64,000 nucleotides of DNA from VMCP01 sp965659745 (GCA_965659745.1 CBFHXF010000007.1:3617-67616), one strand, 5' to 3'; positions 50,183 through 59,421 are shown, counted from the stretch's first letter. Notes: a model not told the origin generated them from the letters alone. Program-made: numbers and translations.

Positions 50183-50644
50183 ATGGCAGATATAATCATT
50201 TACACAGACGGTGCAGCATTGGGGAATCCGGGTCCGGGAGGTTACGGCGCCGTTATGATTTATGGTCAACACCGTAAAGAATTATCAGATGGATTTGTGT
50301 TAACCACCAATAATCGAATGGAATTATTAGCCGTAATTGTAGCTTTAAAACATATTAATAATCCGCAAATTCCTATTTCAATTTACACCGATTCCAAATA
50401 TGTGTGCGATGCCATTTCCAAAAATTGGTTGGGAAATTGGGTTAAAAAAGGATTTAAAGATGTGAAGAACGTTGATTTATGGTTGGAATATCTAAAAGTA
50501 TCCAAACCGTTTCAAATTAAATTCAATTGGGTAAAAGGCCATGCCGGTGTTCCCGAAAATGAAAGATGTGATTTTTTAGCCACTCAAGCGGCAAAAAACA
50601 ACGCCGTAAACAGAGATCTCGAGTACGAGAAAATTGCTAAATAA
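50183..50644 (+). CDS. rnhA: Ribonuclease HI
   Basis: Cuts the RNA strand of RNA-DNA hybrids. The 153-residue enzyme has the four acidic metal ligands: Asp in IYTDGAALGNPGPGG, Glu in NRMELLAVIVAL, Asp in IYTDSKYVCDA and Asp in NERCDFLATQAA. The hybrid-binding basic handle (NWVKKGFKDVKN) and WVKGHAG are also present. The frame extends back to 50084, but those 33 codons lie upstream of the promoter box and inside divergent cinA. It ends flush against the recN stop. Confidence 0.97.
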   Translation: MADIIIYTDGAALGNPGPGGYGAVMIYGQHRKELSDGFVLTTNNRMELLAVIVALKHINNPQIPISIYTDSKYVCDAISKNWLGNWVKKGFKDVKNVDLWLEYLKVSKPFQIKFNWVKGHAGVPENERCDFLATQAAKNNAVNRDLEYEKIAK

Positions 50645-52306
50645 TTAATTCCCCGCCAATAAATGGGCCGCGTGGTTGAGTGCCGCATCCGTCATTTCAG
50701 AACCCGATAGCATTTTAGCGATACTCAATTGTCGCTCGGAATCATTCAAATATCGGACTTCACTGTGCGTACTTTGAGCATCTTGTACTTTTACTACTTC
50801 CCATTGGTGATTTCCAGCTGCCGCTACTTGTGGTAAATGGCTAATACATAAAATTTGATGTCTTTTGCCTAATTCTCTAAATAATTGTCCCATTTTCGCC
50901 GCCACTTCACCGCTTACTCCTGTGTCGGCTTCATCGTATATCAAAGTGGGCAGTAATTTTTTCTCGGAAATTATACTTCTAAATGCAAAATTCAAACGCG
51001 ATAATTCACCTCCCGAAGCAATTTCACTCACCGCTTGAGGTTGCGTTCCTGGATTGGCGGTAAATAATAACTTAATTTGATCGCCCCCAAATGCGCCCAA
51101 TTGCAGTAAATCAAGATCAATTTCAAATGCCACTTGCGTATAGGGCATGTTCAATTTCTTAAGGATTTCTATGGATTTTTGGGCAAGTACCTTACCAGAT
51201 TGAGTTCGTTCGTTGTGAAGATGTTTTGCTAAAGTCTCCAATTGGATCTTTAAAGACTTTAGTTTTTCCGTTAAATCTGCAATTGATTTTTCTAATGCTT
51301 CCGTTGAGGAAATTTGACTTTTTAAATTCGATTCAATATCCAACAAATCCTCACAGGTGTTCACTCCGTGTTTGCGCAATAATTGTTGAATTTTATCGAA
51401 ACGTTCGTTCAAATTGAATAACCGCTGCGGATTTTGTTCTGTTTTTTCAGCTATTTGTGAAGCTTCATTGGCTAAATCATCTACTTCTATGGATATGGAT
51501 TTAAGCCTCTGTTTGAAATCTGCAAATTCTGGACTTAATGTTTCGAAACCTTTAACAGCATTATATAATTGTAAAATTAACCCACGAACATTAATGTCAC
51601 CCTCTGTTAATCCTATCGAAACTTGACTGAAATTATCTTTGATTTGTTCGGCTTGCGAAAGGGTATTTATCTCGTTTTCAATTTCAATTTCTTCGTTGGC
51701 TTGCAATTTGAGAACTTCGATTTCCTGTAGTTGAAAACGATTGTAATCACGCTCTTTTAGAATTTGTTTCAGTTGTAATTCGGCATCATTCAAAGATTTT
51801 GAAACCTGAATATATTCACTATAAATTGAGCGGTAATCGTTCAGGATTTTCGGATTCTCAATTATGGAGTCCAATAGTTCACGTTGCACATCGGCTTGCG
51901 CCATCATCAAATTGGTATGTTGCGTTTGTATTTCTACCAAATTACTACCCAATTCTTTTAGGATGGGCAATGTTACAGGGGTATCGTTAATAAACGCTCG
52001 GGATTTGCCAGTTTTCGAGATTTCTCTTCGGAAAATACATACATCGGTATAATCCAAATCATTTGCTTCAAAATAGGGTTGAAGGGATAGTTTTCGAACA
52101 TCAAAATGGCCCTCAATAATACATTTTTCATGACCTGCCGAAACCACACTTGTATCCGCTCGTTGCCCTAGGATAAGTCCAATTGCGCCTAATAAAATTG
52201 ACTTTCCCGCTCCGGTTTCACCCGTAATAGTTGTCATACCTTCATTCAACTCCATTTCTAAGTGGTCGAGTAAGGCATAATGGGAAATTAATAAACGCTG
52301 TAACAT
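50645..52306 (-). CDS. recN: DNA repair protein RecN
   Basis: SMC-like ATPase of double-strand-break repair, 553 residues. The N-terminal half-ATPase has Walker A GETGAGKSILLGAIGLILGQ; two coiled-coil arms follow (LKQILKERDYNRFQLQEIEV; SSTEALEKSIADLTEKLKSL). The C-terminal half carries the signature SGGELSRLNFAFRSI and Walker B LIYDEADTGVSGEVA. It follows pfkA by 15 nt on the minus strand, so the two are probably cotranscribed. Confidence 0.96.
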   Translation of the reverse strand: MLQRLLISHYALLDHLEMELNEGMTTITGETGAGKSILLGAIGLILGQRADTSVVSAGHEKCIIEGHFDVRKLSLQPYFEANDLDYTDVCIFRREISKTGKSRAFINDTPVTLPILKELGSNLVEIQTQHTNLMMAQADVQRELLDSIIENPKILNDYRSIYSEYIQVSKSLNDAELQLKQILKERDYNRFQLQEIEVLKLQANEEIEIENEINTLSQAEQIKDNFSQVSIGLTEGDINVRGLILQLYNAVKGFETLSPEFADFKQRLKSISIEVDDLANEASQIAEKTEQNPQRLFNLNERFDKIQQLLRKHGVNTCEDLLDIESNLKSQISSTEALEKSIADLTEKLKSLKIQLETLAKHLHNERTQSGKVLAQKSIEILKKLNMPYTQVAFEIDLDLLQLGAFGGDQIKLLFTANPGTQPQAVSEIASGGELSRLNFAFRSIISEKKLLPTLIYDEADTGVSGEVAAKMGQLFRELGKRHQILCISHLPQVAAAGNHQWEVVKVQDAQSTHSEVRYLNDSERQLSIAKMLSGSEMTDAALNHAAHLLAGN

Positions 52307-52321
52307 AATAGGATAGGGGAC

Positions 52322-53305
52322 TTAGGATCTGGTAAGTATACAATTCATGATCCAAAGGTTTTCGTTAATGTCCTTTTTGCCATAAATGGCATCATTGAAA
52401 TTGGTGAAAACTATTTCATGGTTAATCACACCAACGGCAACGCCCTGTTTTCCTTCTAAAAGTCCTTTCACCGCATGCGCCCCCAAACGCGAAGCTAAGA
52501 TACGATCATTGGCACTGGGTTTTCCCCCTCTTTGGATATGTCCTAAAACTGTTACCCGGGTATCGGCTTCTGGAAAATGTTGTTGGTACGCATTGGCCAA
52601 TTCGTAGGCTCTTCCTTGTTCATCACCTTCTGCAACCACGAAAATGGAGAATTGCTTTTCTCTTCTTTTATTTTTGTGGAAATTAATCAAATCTTCAAAT
52701 TCGTTTTCCTTTTCTGGAATGAAAACGCCCTCAGCACCTCCTGCCAATGCCGCATTCAAAGCAATATGTCCGGAGTGACGTCCCATAACTTCCACAAAAA
52801 ATACCCGGTTATGGGCATCTGCTGTATCGCGAATCTTATCTATCGCATCTACAGCGGTATTGGTAGCCGTGTCAAATCCTATGGTATAATCAGTGCCCGC
52901 CAAATCGTTATCAATGGTACCCGGACATCCAATTACCGGAATTCCGTATTCCTCTGAGAACTTCAAGGCGCCTGTGTAAGTTCCGTCACCACCAATAGCT
53001 ACCAATGCGTCTATTCCATGTGATTTTAGATTTTCATAGGCCTGCTTGCGACCTTCGGGTGTGCGAAATTCTTTAGAACGAGCCGATTTTAAAATTGTTC
53101 CGCCGTATTGTATGATATTTCCTACGCTAGAGGCCGACATAGGAGCAATTTTATTGTTTATCATTCCATCATACCCACCTGTGATGCCATAGACATCTAT
53201 GCCAAAATATATACAGGTTCTAACGGTAGCGCGCACACATGCATTCATTCCAGGGGCATCGCCACCAGAGGTAAATACAGCAATCTTTTTAATATTTGAG
53301 TCCAC
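52322..53305 (-). CDS. pfkA: ATP-dependent 6-phosphofructokinase
   Basis: Phosphorylates fructose 6-phosphate to the 1,6-bisphosphate in glycolysis. The 327-residue protein has FTSGGDAPGMNACVRATVRT, IGGDGTYTGALKF, the ATP/F6P catalytic PGTIDNDLAGTDYTIGFDTA with its Asp pair, and GHIQRGGKPSANDRILASRLG. GDGT with following TYTGA favours ATP over pyrophosphate. The start is GTG at 53305; no ATG lies close by. It precedes recN by 15 nt. Confidence 0.95.
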   Translation of the reverse strand: MDSNIKKIAVFTSGGDAPGMNACVRATVRTCIYFGIDVYGITGGYDGMINNKIAPMSASSVGNIIQYGGTILKSARSKEFRTPEGRKQAYENLKSHGIDALVAIGGDGTYTGALKFSEEYGIPVIGCPGTIDNDLAGTDYTIGFDTATNTAVDAIDKIRDTADAHNRVFFVEVMGRHSGHIALNAALAGGAEGVFIPEKENEFEDLINFHKNKRREKQFSIFVVAEGDEQGRAYELANAYQQHFPEADTRVTVLGHIQRGGKPSANDRILASRLGAHAVKGLLEGKQGVAVGVINHEIVFTNFNDAIYGKKDINENLWIMNCILTRS

Positions 53306-53340
53306 TTTTTTTGTTGTTTGAATGAAAGTTCAAAATAAAC

Positions 53341-53369
53341 AAAAACCCCCGACATCGTCGAGGGCTTTT
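53341..53369 (-). terminator. Rho-independent terminator after the lipoprotein gene
   Basis: On the minus strand CCCTCGAC pairs with GTCGGGGG around GAT (one T-G wobble) and runs into TTTTTG. It separates the lipoprotein gene from pfkA. Confidence 0.8.
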
Positions 53370-53397
53370 GCGATTATTGCGAAAAATAAATGATTTA

Positions 53398-54261
53398 TTA
53401 TTTCGGATAGTTGATTCCTTTGGTACTGAACTGCACAAAATCGTTGTTGTTACCAACTGCTGGCAAATCGGTCATTTTGGTAATTTGGATAAGATAGATG
53501 TTGAAATCTACGGCTTGAGTTGACTTCGCTAAGATTACATCGCCTTCAGCAAATGTGATATCAGCGGTCATCTTATCTTTATTCGCTTTGTACAAGTTGA
53601 ATAAATAGGTAGTGCTAGAAGCATTATTCCAATCATTGGTAGCTACCTTGATGAATTTGGTTCCGTTACCTGAGGTCCACTTCTTAGCCCATTGAGCTTC
53701 TGTAGCGCGGGTAGCGTCTAAAATATCTTGGTCAATAGGAGCAGAACCTTTTGGCAAAGAAAAACCGGCTACTAAGTCGTAAGCGATGTCTTGGCTTTGT
53801 GCATTGGCATTGTATACGATTTGGTTGGCACCACCGTCTAATCCATTCAACTTAGGAATAACAGATAGCGTAACGCTTTTGCTTTCGCTGCTTCCGTTTG
53901 CGTCATTAGCGGTAACGGTGTAAACCACGTCATCACCTGTAGAACCTAATGCTTTAGTTGGGAAGCTTACGTTAAACGATTTGCTGGTAACAGCCGTATC
54001 TAAAACCGTAATGGCATTACCTCCGTTTATTTTTACGGTGAATGTAACCGATTTCAAGCTTTCAGAACCTGCGCTTGCTGAGGCCGTAACCAATATATCA
54101 GAAGTTACTTCAACTTCGGTTCCTGTGATTTTGTCACCGGTGATAGTGAGAGTAGCGGTTGGTTTAGGCGCATCGTCATCGTCTCCTCCACAAGAGGATA
54201 AAAATGCCATCGCCGCAACGGGCAACAACATCATCCAAGAATTTAATTTCATACGTTTCAT
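53398..54261 (-). CDS. Putative surface lipoprotein with Ig-like domain
   Basis: A 287-residue lipoprotein of unknown role. The signal (WMMLLPVAAMAFLSSC) ends in a lipobox, and the cysteine is followed by GGDDDD. An acidic patch directly after the lipid-bearing cysteine matches the lipoprotein export signal that sends Bacteroidota lipoproteins to the cell surface. Residues about 35-135 form an Ig/cadherin-like beta domain (TLTITGDKITGTEVEVTSDI, VVYTVTANDANGSSESKSVT). The C-terminal half (IVYNANAQSQDIAYDLVAGF) is unrecognised. It is monocistronic, with its own terminator. Confidence 0.8.
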   Translation of the reverse strand: MKRMKLNSWMMLLPVAAMAFLSSCGGDDDDAPKPTATLTITGDKITGTEVEVTSDILVTASASAGSESLKSVTFTVKINGGNAITVLDTAVTSKSFNVSFPTKALGSTGDDVVYTVTANDANGSSESKSVTLSVIPKLNGLDGGANQIVYNANAQSQDIAYDLVAGFSLPKGSAPIDQDILDATRATEAQWAKKWTSGNGTKFIKVATNDWNNASSTTYLFNLYKANKDKMTADITFAEGDVILAKSTQAVDFNIYLIQITKMTDLPAVGNNNDFVQFSTKGINYPK

Positions 54262-54426
54262 TTTTGAGTTAGTTTTTATGGCTGCAAATTCCTTAAATTA
54301 TACAAGAATTGCAAACGAAAGTTTTACCACTTGCGTTATTTTCTTTGTAAGTGTCAAAATGTCGGCTTTACTGACATATTAAGGAAAATAAACGCAAGGT
54401 GCCGCCACTTTTTTTAGAATTTCACT

Positions 54427-54434
54427 GATATTTG
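54427..54434 (+). promoter_or_regulatory. -7-like box GATATTTG upstream of lon
   Basis: One mismatch to TAnnTTTG, 34 nt before ATG 54469. Confidence 0.4.
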
Positions 54435-54468
54435 CAGTTTGGCACAAGCCTTGAATAGATAGAAAAAG

Positions 54469-56937
54469 ATGTTTAAACAGAAAGAGACCTTCTTTGACTT
54501 TATGAATGAGGACGACAATGTAGACGGAACTCCTGAGTTTTTGCCCTTGTTCTCAAAGCAAGAAGAAGATGAAAGCAATAAAATGGAGATTCCAAGCGAA
54601 CTACCCGTCTTGGCTATAAAAAATACCGTACTATTTCCAGGTGTTATTTTTCCCATTACCGTAGGCCGCGATAAAAGCATAAAATTAATTAAAGAAGCGA
54701 ACAAAGGCGATAAAACCATTGCGGTTGTTTCACAAAAGAATTCCGAGGTTGAAGATCCAAACTTGGCCGATGTGTATTCCATCGGAGTATTGGCTAAAAT
54801 CATTAAGTTGATGCGCATGCCTGATGGTACCACAACCGTTATCATTCAAGGCAAAAGACGAATTCAAATCGGCGAACTCACCCAATCCGAACCCTACATG
54901 AAGGCAAATGTGTCTTCTTATCCTGATTTGCCTTTTAAAGAAGATAAAGAATACAAAGCCATCATCGATAGCATAAAAGATATTTCTAACAATATCATTA
55001 ATTTATCTCCCAATATCCCTTCAGAAGCTTCTATTGCCATACGCAACATCGATTCAAGCGTTTTCTTGATTCATTTTGTGGCTTCAAATTTGAATATCCC
55101 AGTAGGAGAGAAGCAAGAAATTTTAGAATCGGTTTCCCCCAAAGAACGCGCACTCCGTGTTTTAGAACACGTTACCAAAGAGTTGCAAATGCTTGAATTA
55201 AAAGATCAAATTCAAAGCAAGGTGCGTACCGATATCGATAAACAACAACGCGAGTATTTCCTGCATCAACAAATAAGAGCCATACAAGAAGAATTAGGGG
55301 CCGAATCTCCAGACAAAGAAATAGAGAATCTCCGTCTAAAGGGCAGCGAGAAAACATGGAAAAAAGAAGTTCGTGATCATTTCTACAAAGAATTAGATCG
55401 CCTCGGACGTATAAATCCCGCGTCGCCAGATTATTCCGTTGGACTTAATTATGTACAACTTCTGTTAGACTTGCCCTGGGATACGTATACAGACGATAAT
55501 TTTGATTTGATTCGTGCCGCTAAGGTTTTAGATGAAGACCATTTTGGTTTGGATAAGGTAAAAGTCCGTATATTAGAGTATCTAGCCGTTCTCAAACTAA
55601 AAGGAGATCTCAAATCGCCCATTATTTGTTTACATGGACCTCCAGGGGTAGGTAAAACCTCTCTTGGAAAAAGTATTGCACGCGCCTTAGGTCGCAAATA
55701 TGTGCGTATGAGTTTAGGGGGCCTTCACGACGAATCTGAAATCCGTGGACATAGAAAAACCTATATTGGAGCGATGCCGGGAAGGGTAGTACAGAACATT
55801 AAAAAAGTGGGTTCCTCTAATCCGGTTTTCGTATTAGATGAAATTGACAAACTCGGACGTGATTTTAGAGGCGATCCAAGCTCGGCCTTGTTAGAAGTAT
55901 TAGATCCGGAGCAAAACGCTACTTTTTATGATAATTACCTTGAATTCGACTATGATTTAAGCAAGGTGTTATTTGTGGCTACTGCCAATAGCCTAGATAC
56001 CATACAGCCCGCTTTGCTAGATCGAATGGAAATCATTGATCTGCACGGTTACAGCGTAGAAGAAAAAATGCAAATTGCAAAAACCTATCTAATTCCTAAA
56101 CAGCGAAAAGCGCATGGTTTGAAAGGATCGCAATTTAAAATTTCTGATTCAGGTCTGCAATTGATCATCGAACAATACACACGCGAAAGCGGTGTTCGAG
56201 GTTTAGAAAAGAAAATAGCGTCATTAGCACGAGCCTCGGCAAAGCAGGAAGCATCGGGTGAATCATACAAAAAAACCGTGAGCGTTTCAGAAATTGAAAC
56301 CATATTAGGTCCAGAAAAACTAGAACCCGAATTATACGAGAATAATCATACAGCCGGTGTGGTAACGGGTTTGGCATGGAGTCCTATGGGTGGAAGTGTT
56401 TTATTCGTAGAAAGCACCTTAACCCCAGGAAAAGGGGAACTTAAGGTTACCGGACAGCTTGGAGACGTAATGAAGGAAAGCACCTCGTTAGCACATACAT
56501 TCTTGAAAGCTCACGCACATTATCTGGATGTAGATGCTGATATTTTCAACCATTGGAATGTACACATACATTTTCCAGCCGGGTCGATACCCAAAGACGG
56601 TCCTTCTGCGGGAATTACCATCCTAACGGCTTTGGCCTCTTTATTTACCCAGCGTAAAGTCAAGAATAAATTGGCCATGACCGGTGAAATTACTTTAAGA
56701 GGTAAGGTGTTGCCTGTGGGTGGAATTAAAGAGAAGATTTTGGCAGCCAAAAGAGCCGGAATTAAAGAAGTGATACTTTGCAAACAGAACGAAAAGGATA
56801 TCCTCGATATCAAACCCGATTACATCGAAGGAATGGAATTTCATTTCGTGAATAATATGTTTGAAGTTTTGGATTTGGCCTTAACCAGTCAAAAAGTAAA
56901 GAACCCGATTGATTTAACGGCTAAAACAACGAAATAA
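54469..56937 (+). CDS. lon: ATP-dependent protease La (Lon)
   Basis: Cytoplasmic AAA+ protease that removes damaged and short-lived regulatory proteins. The 822-residue protein has the N-terminal LON substrate domain (ELPVLAIKNTVLFPGVIFPI), a coiled-coil (REYFLHQQIRAIQEELG), Walker A GPPGVGKTSLGKSIARALG near residue 390, VFVLDEIDKLGRDFRGDPSS, and the protease domain. The Ser-Lys dyad is in PKDGPSAGI (about 707) and GGIKEKILAAKRAG (about 753). An acidic N-terminal extension of about 40 residues (NEDDNVDGTPEFLP) precedes the LON domain. Confidence 0.97.
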   Translation: MFKQKETFFDFMNEDDNVDGTPEFLPLFSKQEEDESNKMEIPSELPVLAIKNTVLFPGVIFPITVGRDKSIKLIKEANKGDKTIAVVSQKNSEVEDPNLADVYSIGVLAKIIKLMRMPDGTTTVIIQGKRRIQIGELTQSEPYMKANVSSYPDLPFKEDKEYKAIIDSIKDISNNIINLSPNIPSEASIAIRNIDSSVFLIHFVASNLNIPVGEKQEILESVSPKERALRVLEHVTKELQMLELKDQIQSKVRTDIDKQQREYFLHQQIRAIQEELGAESPDKEIENLRLKGSEKTWKKEVRDHFYKELDRLGRINPASPDYSVGLNYVQLLLDLPWDTYTDDNFDLIRAAKVLDEDHFGLDKVKVRILEYLAVLKLKGDLKSPIICLHGPPGVGKTSLGKSIARALGRKYVRMSLGGLHDESEIRGHRKTYIGAMPGRVVQNIKKVGSSNPVFVLDEIDKLGRDFRGDPSSALLEVLDPEQNATFYDNYLEFDYDLSKVLFVATANSLDTIQPALLDRMEIIDLHGYSVEEKMQIAKTYLIPKQRKAHGLKGSQFKISDSGLQLIIEQYTRESGVRGLEKKIASLARASAKQEASGESYKKTVSVSEIETILGPEKLEPELYENNHTAGVVTGLAWSPMGGSVLFVESTLTPGKGELKVTGQLGDVMKESTSLAHTFLKAHAHYLDVDADIFNHWNVHIHFPAGSIPKDGPSAGITILTALASLFTQRKVKNKLAMTGEITLRGKVLPVGGIKEKILAAKRAGIKEVILCKQNEKDILDIKPDYIEGMEFHFVNNMFEVLDLALTSQKVKNPIDLTAKTTK

Positions 56938-56939
56938 AC

Positions 56940-56947
56940 TATATTTG
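56940..56947 (+). promoter_or_regulatory. -7 promoter box TATATTTG of the 51-residue membrane protein gene
   Basis: Exact TAnnTTTG, just after the lon stop, with only AGC between box and ATG 56951. A start about 4 nt after the box would be the A of the ATG. Confidence 0.6.
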
Positions 56948-56950
56948 AGC

Positions 56951-57106
56951 ATGTTCAAGGAAAAAGTATGGGAGTATCTCTCCTTCAAAAAAACTACAGG
57001 CGAGAAGCCCAGCTTTAATCTTCGTATGATGCACGGTATTAATAAGATTTCGATTTTCATGTTTTTATTTGCAATTATCGTAATGTTCGTGCGGTTTTGT
57101 AAATAA
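56951..57106 (+). CDS. Small single-pass membrane protein (51 residues)
   Basis: A short open frame between lon and the next exported protein. It codes an amphipathic, charged N-terminus (MFKEKVWEYLSFKKTTGEK), a NLRMMHGINK segment and one C-terminal membrane helix (ISIFMFLFAIIVMFVRF) ending CK. The organised charged-then-hydrophobic layout, good fit to the gap (13 nt after lon, 4 nt before the next ATG) and an exact promoter box 3 nt upstream support a real gene. The helix is expected to place the N-terminus in the cytoplasm. Function unknown. Confidence 0.75.
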   Translation: MFKEKVWEYLSFKKTTGEKPSFNLRMMHGINKISIFMFLFAIIVMFVRFCK

Positions 57107-57110
57107 AAAC

Positions 57111-58436
57111 ATGAAAACCAGAATTGTATCCACCTTCGCTTTATTAGCTTCGGCCTGCTCCTCACTTTTAAACGGACAAATTCCTCAACTTGCTCAGTCA
57201 AGTCGAATTTTATATGCACCGCTTGATTCCATCGGTACCGACTTAGCGAGTAGAAGTTCGATGGATTTGGTACCCTTATTCGAATTAAAAAACAACTGGG
57301 TACATAGTTATCTTGATCTCGCAGGGGCGGACTACAGTGAGATTTCCGATTCCATCCAAATTAAAGTACCTGAACATGTGGGTATTCTGAGCTATGGTTA
57401 CTTTTTTCAGCATCACCAATCCTCTAAATGGGAGCCCAAACGAATTTTGTTTATTATCGAGAAGGGACCTTTTTGGCATCGCCAACTCAGTGCTCGTATA
57501 TGGTTGGATCGCAATCATAATTTAGATTTTACCGATGAAAATCCCGAAGTACTAACAAAAGGCAGGTCGAATCGACCGATTTCTTTTTCCGAGGGAAATC
57601 AATTCACGTCGGGGGTGAATATTAAGGTTTTTCCAGAAAGTAAATTCTATCGCTTTTCTAAGATGAACGACCTTTCTATAAATGAAATGCAAGGCAATAG
57701 AAAGTTTATTGGTACGGGAAACTCGTTGAAGGTAGACCGAATTAACATTCGTTATGCCCCTTTTAAATTCAGAAGTGACACCCTTCTTGTTGGAGTTTTA
57801 GACGCAAATTCGAATGGGAATTTTAATGATATTGGGATTGATCAATGGTTGATTTCTCCGAGCGCTAATCCGGTGCTTTCTACTAAGGATAAGGTAGCGG
57901 TGGGACCTAAATCGGAATTTGCGTGGATGGGATATGCCTATAAACTGGCCTTAGATTCAACGCGAGGAATCATTGGGGGGGTAAGTTTAATTCCCAGTTT
58001 GAAAGTCAGTAAATCCCATAAAAGTTTATTGAATGGGGCAAAAATGCCTCGTTTCAAATTTTGTATAGCTCAAAAAAATGCGAAAAAAATGAATTCTAGG
58101 AAACTGCCAAAAAGACCCACCGTTTTTGTGGTTTGGAGCGCAGAAAATGAAGAATTCTTAAAAGACTCCTCATATTTGCATCAACTGAGCAGAAAGAATA
58201 AAGATAGTGTCAATTGGGTATTTTTAAATTTTGGTGGAAGTGGCAAATACGTATCATATTACAACCGCAGATACGATATAAATGTCCTACAAGGGTTTTG
58301 CAATTCTCGAATATCTCAAAAATTACGATTACAGCATTTGCCTCAATTTATGATTTGGGATGACCGTAAGAAATTGATTTTCAATTCAAATAATGTCCGA
58401 GACTTGGGAGTGCAAATCGAAATTATAAAGAAGTAG
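57111..58436 (+). CDS. Exported protein with degenerate thioredoxin-like C-terminal domain
   Basis: A 441-residue exported protein of no family I can name. The signal peptide is FALLASACSSLLNGQ; the ASAC could also be a lipobox. Two Asp/Asn-rich loops, DRNHNLDFTDEN (about residue 140) and DANSNGNFNDIGID (about 233), look like calcium-binding EF-hand or dockerin-type loops. The last 110 residues follow a thioredoxin-like order: PTVFVVWSAENEEFLKD, a middle helix, VNWVFLNFGG, then LPQFMIWDDRKKLIFN at the cis-proline position. The CxxC active site is replaced by SAEN, so no redox chemistry is expected. It starts 4 nt after the small membrane protein. Confidence 0.7.
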   Translation: MKTRIVSTFALLASACSSLLNGQIPQLAQSSRILYAPLDSIGTDLASRSSMDLVPLFELKNNWVHSYLDLAGADYSEISDSIQIKVPEHVGILSYGYFFQHHQSSKWEPKRILFIIEKGPFWHRQLSARIWLDRNHNLDFTDENPEVLTKGRSNRPISFSEGNQFTSGVNIKVFPESKFYRFSKMNDLSINEMQGNRKFIGTGNSLKVDRINIRYAPFKFRSDTLLVGVLDANSNGNFNDIGIDQWLISPSANPVLSTKDKVAVGPKSEFAWMGYAYKLALDSTRGIIGGVSLIPSLKVSKSHKSLLNGAKMPRFKFCIAQKNAKKMNSRKLPKRPTVFVVWSAENEEFLKDSSYLHQLSRKNKDSVNWVFLNFGGSGKYVSYYNRRYDINVLQGFCNSRISQKLRLQHLPQFMIWDDRKKLIFNSNNVRDLGVQIEIIKK

Positions 58437-58471
58437 TTATTATTGTGTAATATTGCACAAAGTAAATTTCC

Positions 58472-59401
58472 ATGAAAAGAACTGGTGTAATCATTATTTT
58501 GTTGATACTTCTGCTATTATCTGCAGGTACTAACACGTATTTGTACTATGACAACAAAGACTCACTCGCTGAGAAAGAACTTGAATTAGTAGCAGTACGC
58601 GACTCTTTACAACGAGAACTTCTTCGTATTGAAGACTCACTTAACAACGTTGTCATGACCCTACAACAAGAGAATTCTACGTTAGTTAGCAAAGTTACCG
58701 AATTAGAAGGACCTAATAATCCTCGCGTAATAGCAGCATACCGAGAAGTAAATCGTTTGCGCCGTCAGTTAATCCAAATGTCTTCAGTTGAGGGTGGCGA
58801 TATCAATATTGAGCGTAATACCAAAGATGTCAATTTAAGTGGTATCAGAAAGCAATTAGCCGATGCTAAAGTTAAAATAAAAGATTTGACAGCACAATTA
58901 GATACGTTGATTATAGAGCGCAATCAAGCCGTTACCGATAAAGAAATAGCTGTTAATGAAAAAGAAGCACTTGGCGTTGAAAATACCGAATTAAAAGAGC
59001 GTTTAGAGCGTGGAGCCATTCCACAGTTTGGTACATTAATAACAAGTGGCTACGACAACAAAAAGAAATTAGCGAATAAAGCAAAAAAAGTGAATCAATT
59101 TATAATCTCTTTTGATATCTTAGAAAATCCTATGGTAACAGAGGTAGTAGATGAAGAAGTAACAATTCGCCTAATCGACCCGGATGGTGGAGTACTATCC
59201 TTAAATAATAAAACCTTAAGAGATAAGAGCCTTATCTTCACCCTAAAGGAGAATGTTAGTTTCGATGGAGCCCTTCAAAAAGTAAAATGGAAGTTCCCCG
59301 ATCGCGGTTCCCTTTCCGGAAAACTTAAAAAAGGTAAATACACTACCGAACTATGGACGCGCGGGCTGTTGCGTCAGAAAAACACCTTCACGCTAAACTA
59401 A
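58472..59401 (+). CDS. Membrane-anchored coiled-coil protein
   Basis: A 309-residue protein with one N-terminal membrane span (VIIILLILLLLSAGTNTYLY) and long coiled-coil regions at about residues 30-75 and 105-175 (VRDSLQRELLRIEDSLNNVV; LADAKVKIKDLTAQLDTLII). A C-terminal beta-rich domain follows (VNQFIISFDILENPMVTEVV, VTIRLIDPDGGVLSL, LKKGKYTTELWT). The design fits a periplasmic spacer or scaffold protein. The specific role is unknown. It is followed by a terminator. Confidence 0.75.
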   Translation: MKRTGVIIILLILLLLSAGTNTYLYYDNKDSLAEKELELVAVRDSLQRELLRIEDSLNNVVMTLQQENSTLVSKVTELEGPNNPRVIAAYREVNRLRRQLIQMSSVEGGDINIERNTKDVNLSGIRKQLADAKVKIKDLTAQLDTLIIERNQAVTDKEIAVNEKEALGVENTELKERLERGAIPQFGTLITSGYDNKKKLANKAKKVNQFIISFDILENPMVTEVVDEEVTIRLIDPDGGVLSLNNKTLRDKSLIFTLKENVSFDGALQKVKWKFPDRGSLSGKLKKGKYTTELWTRGLLRQKNTFTLN

Positions 59402-59421
59402 AATCAACACCTAGTTTGCAT

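Noticed and set aside
54440..54455. Sigma-54-like element TGGCAC-N5-TTGAA before lon
   Set aside because: The invariant GC of the -12 part is missing (TTGAA for TTGCA) and a better-fitting -7 box (GATATTTG) lies next to it. Probably chance.
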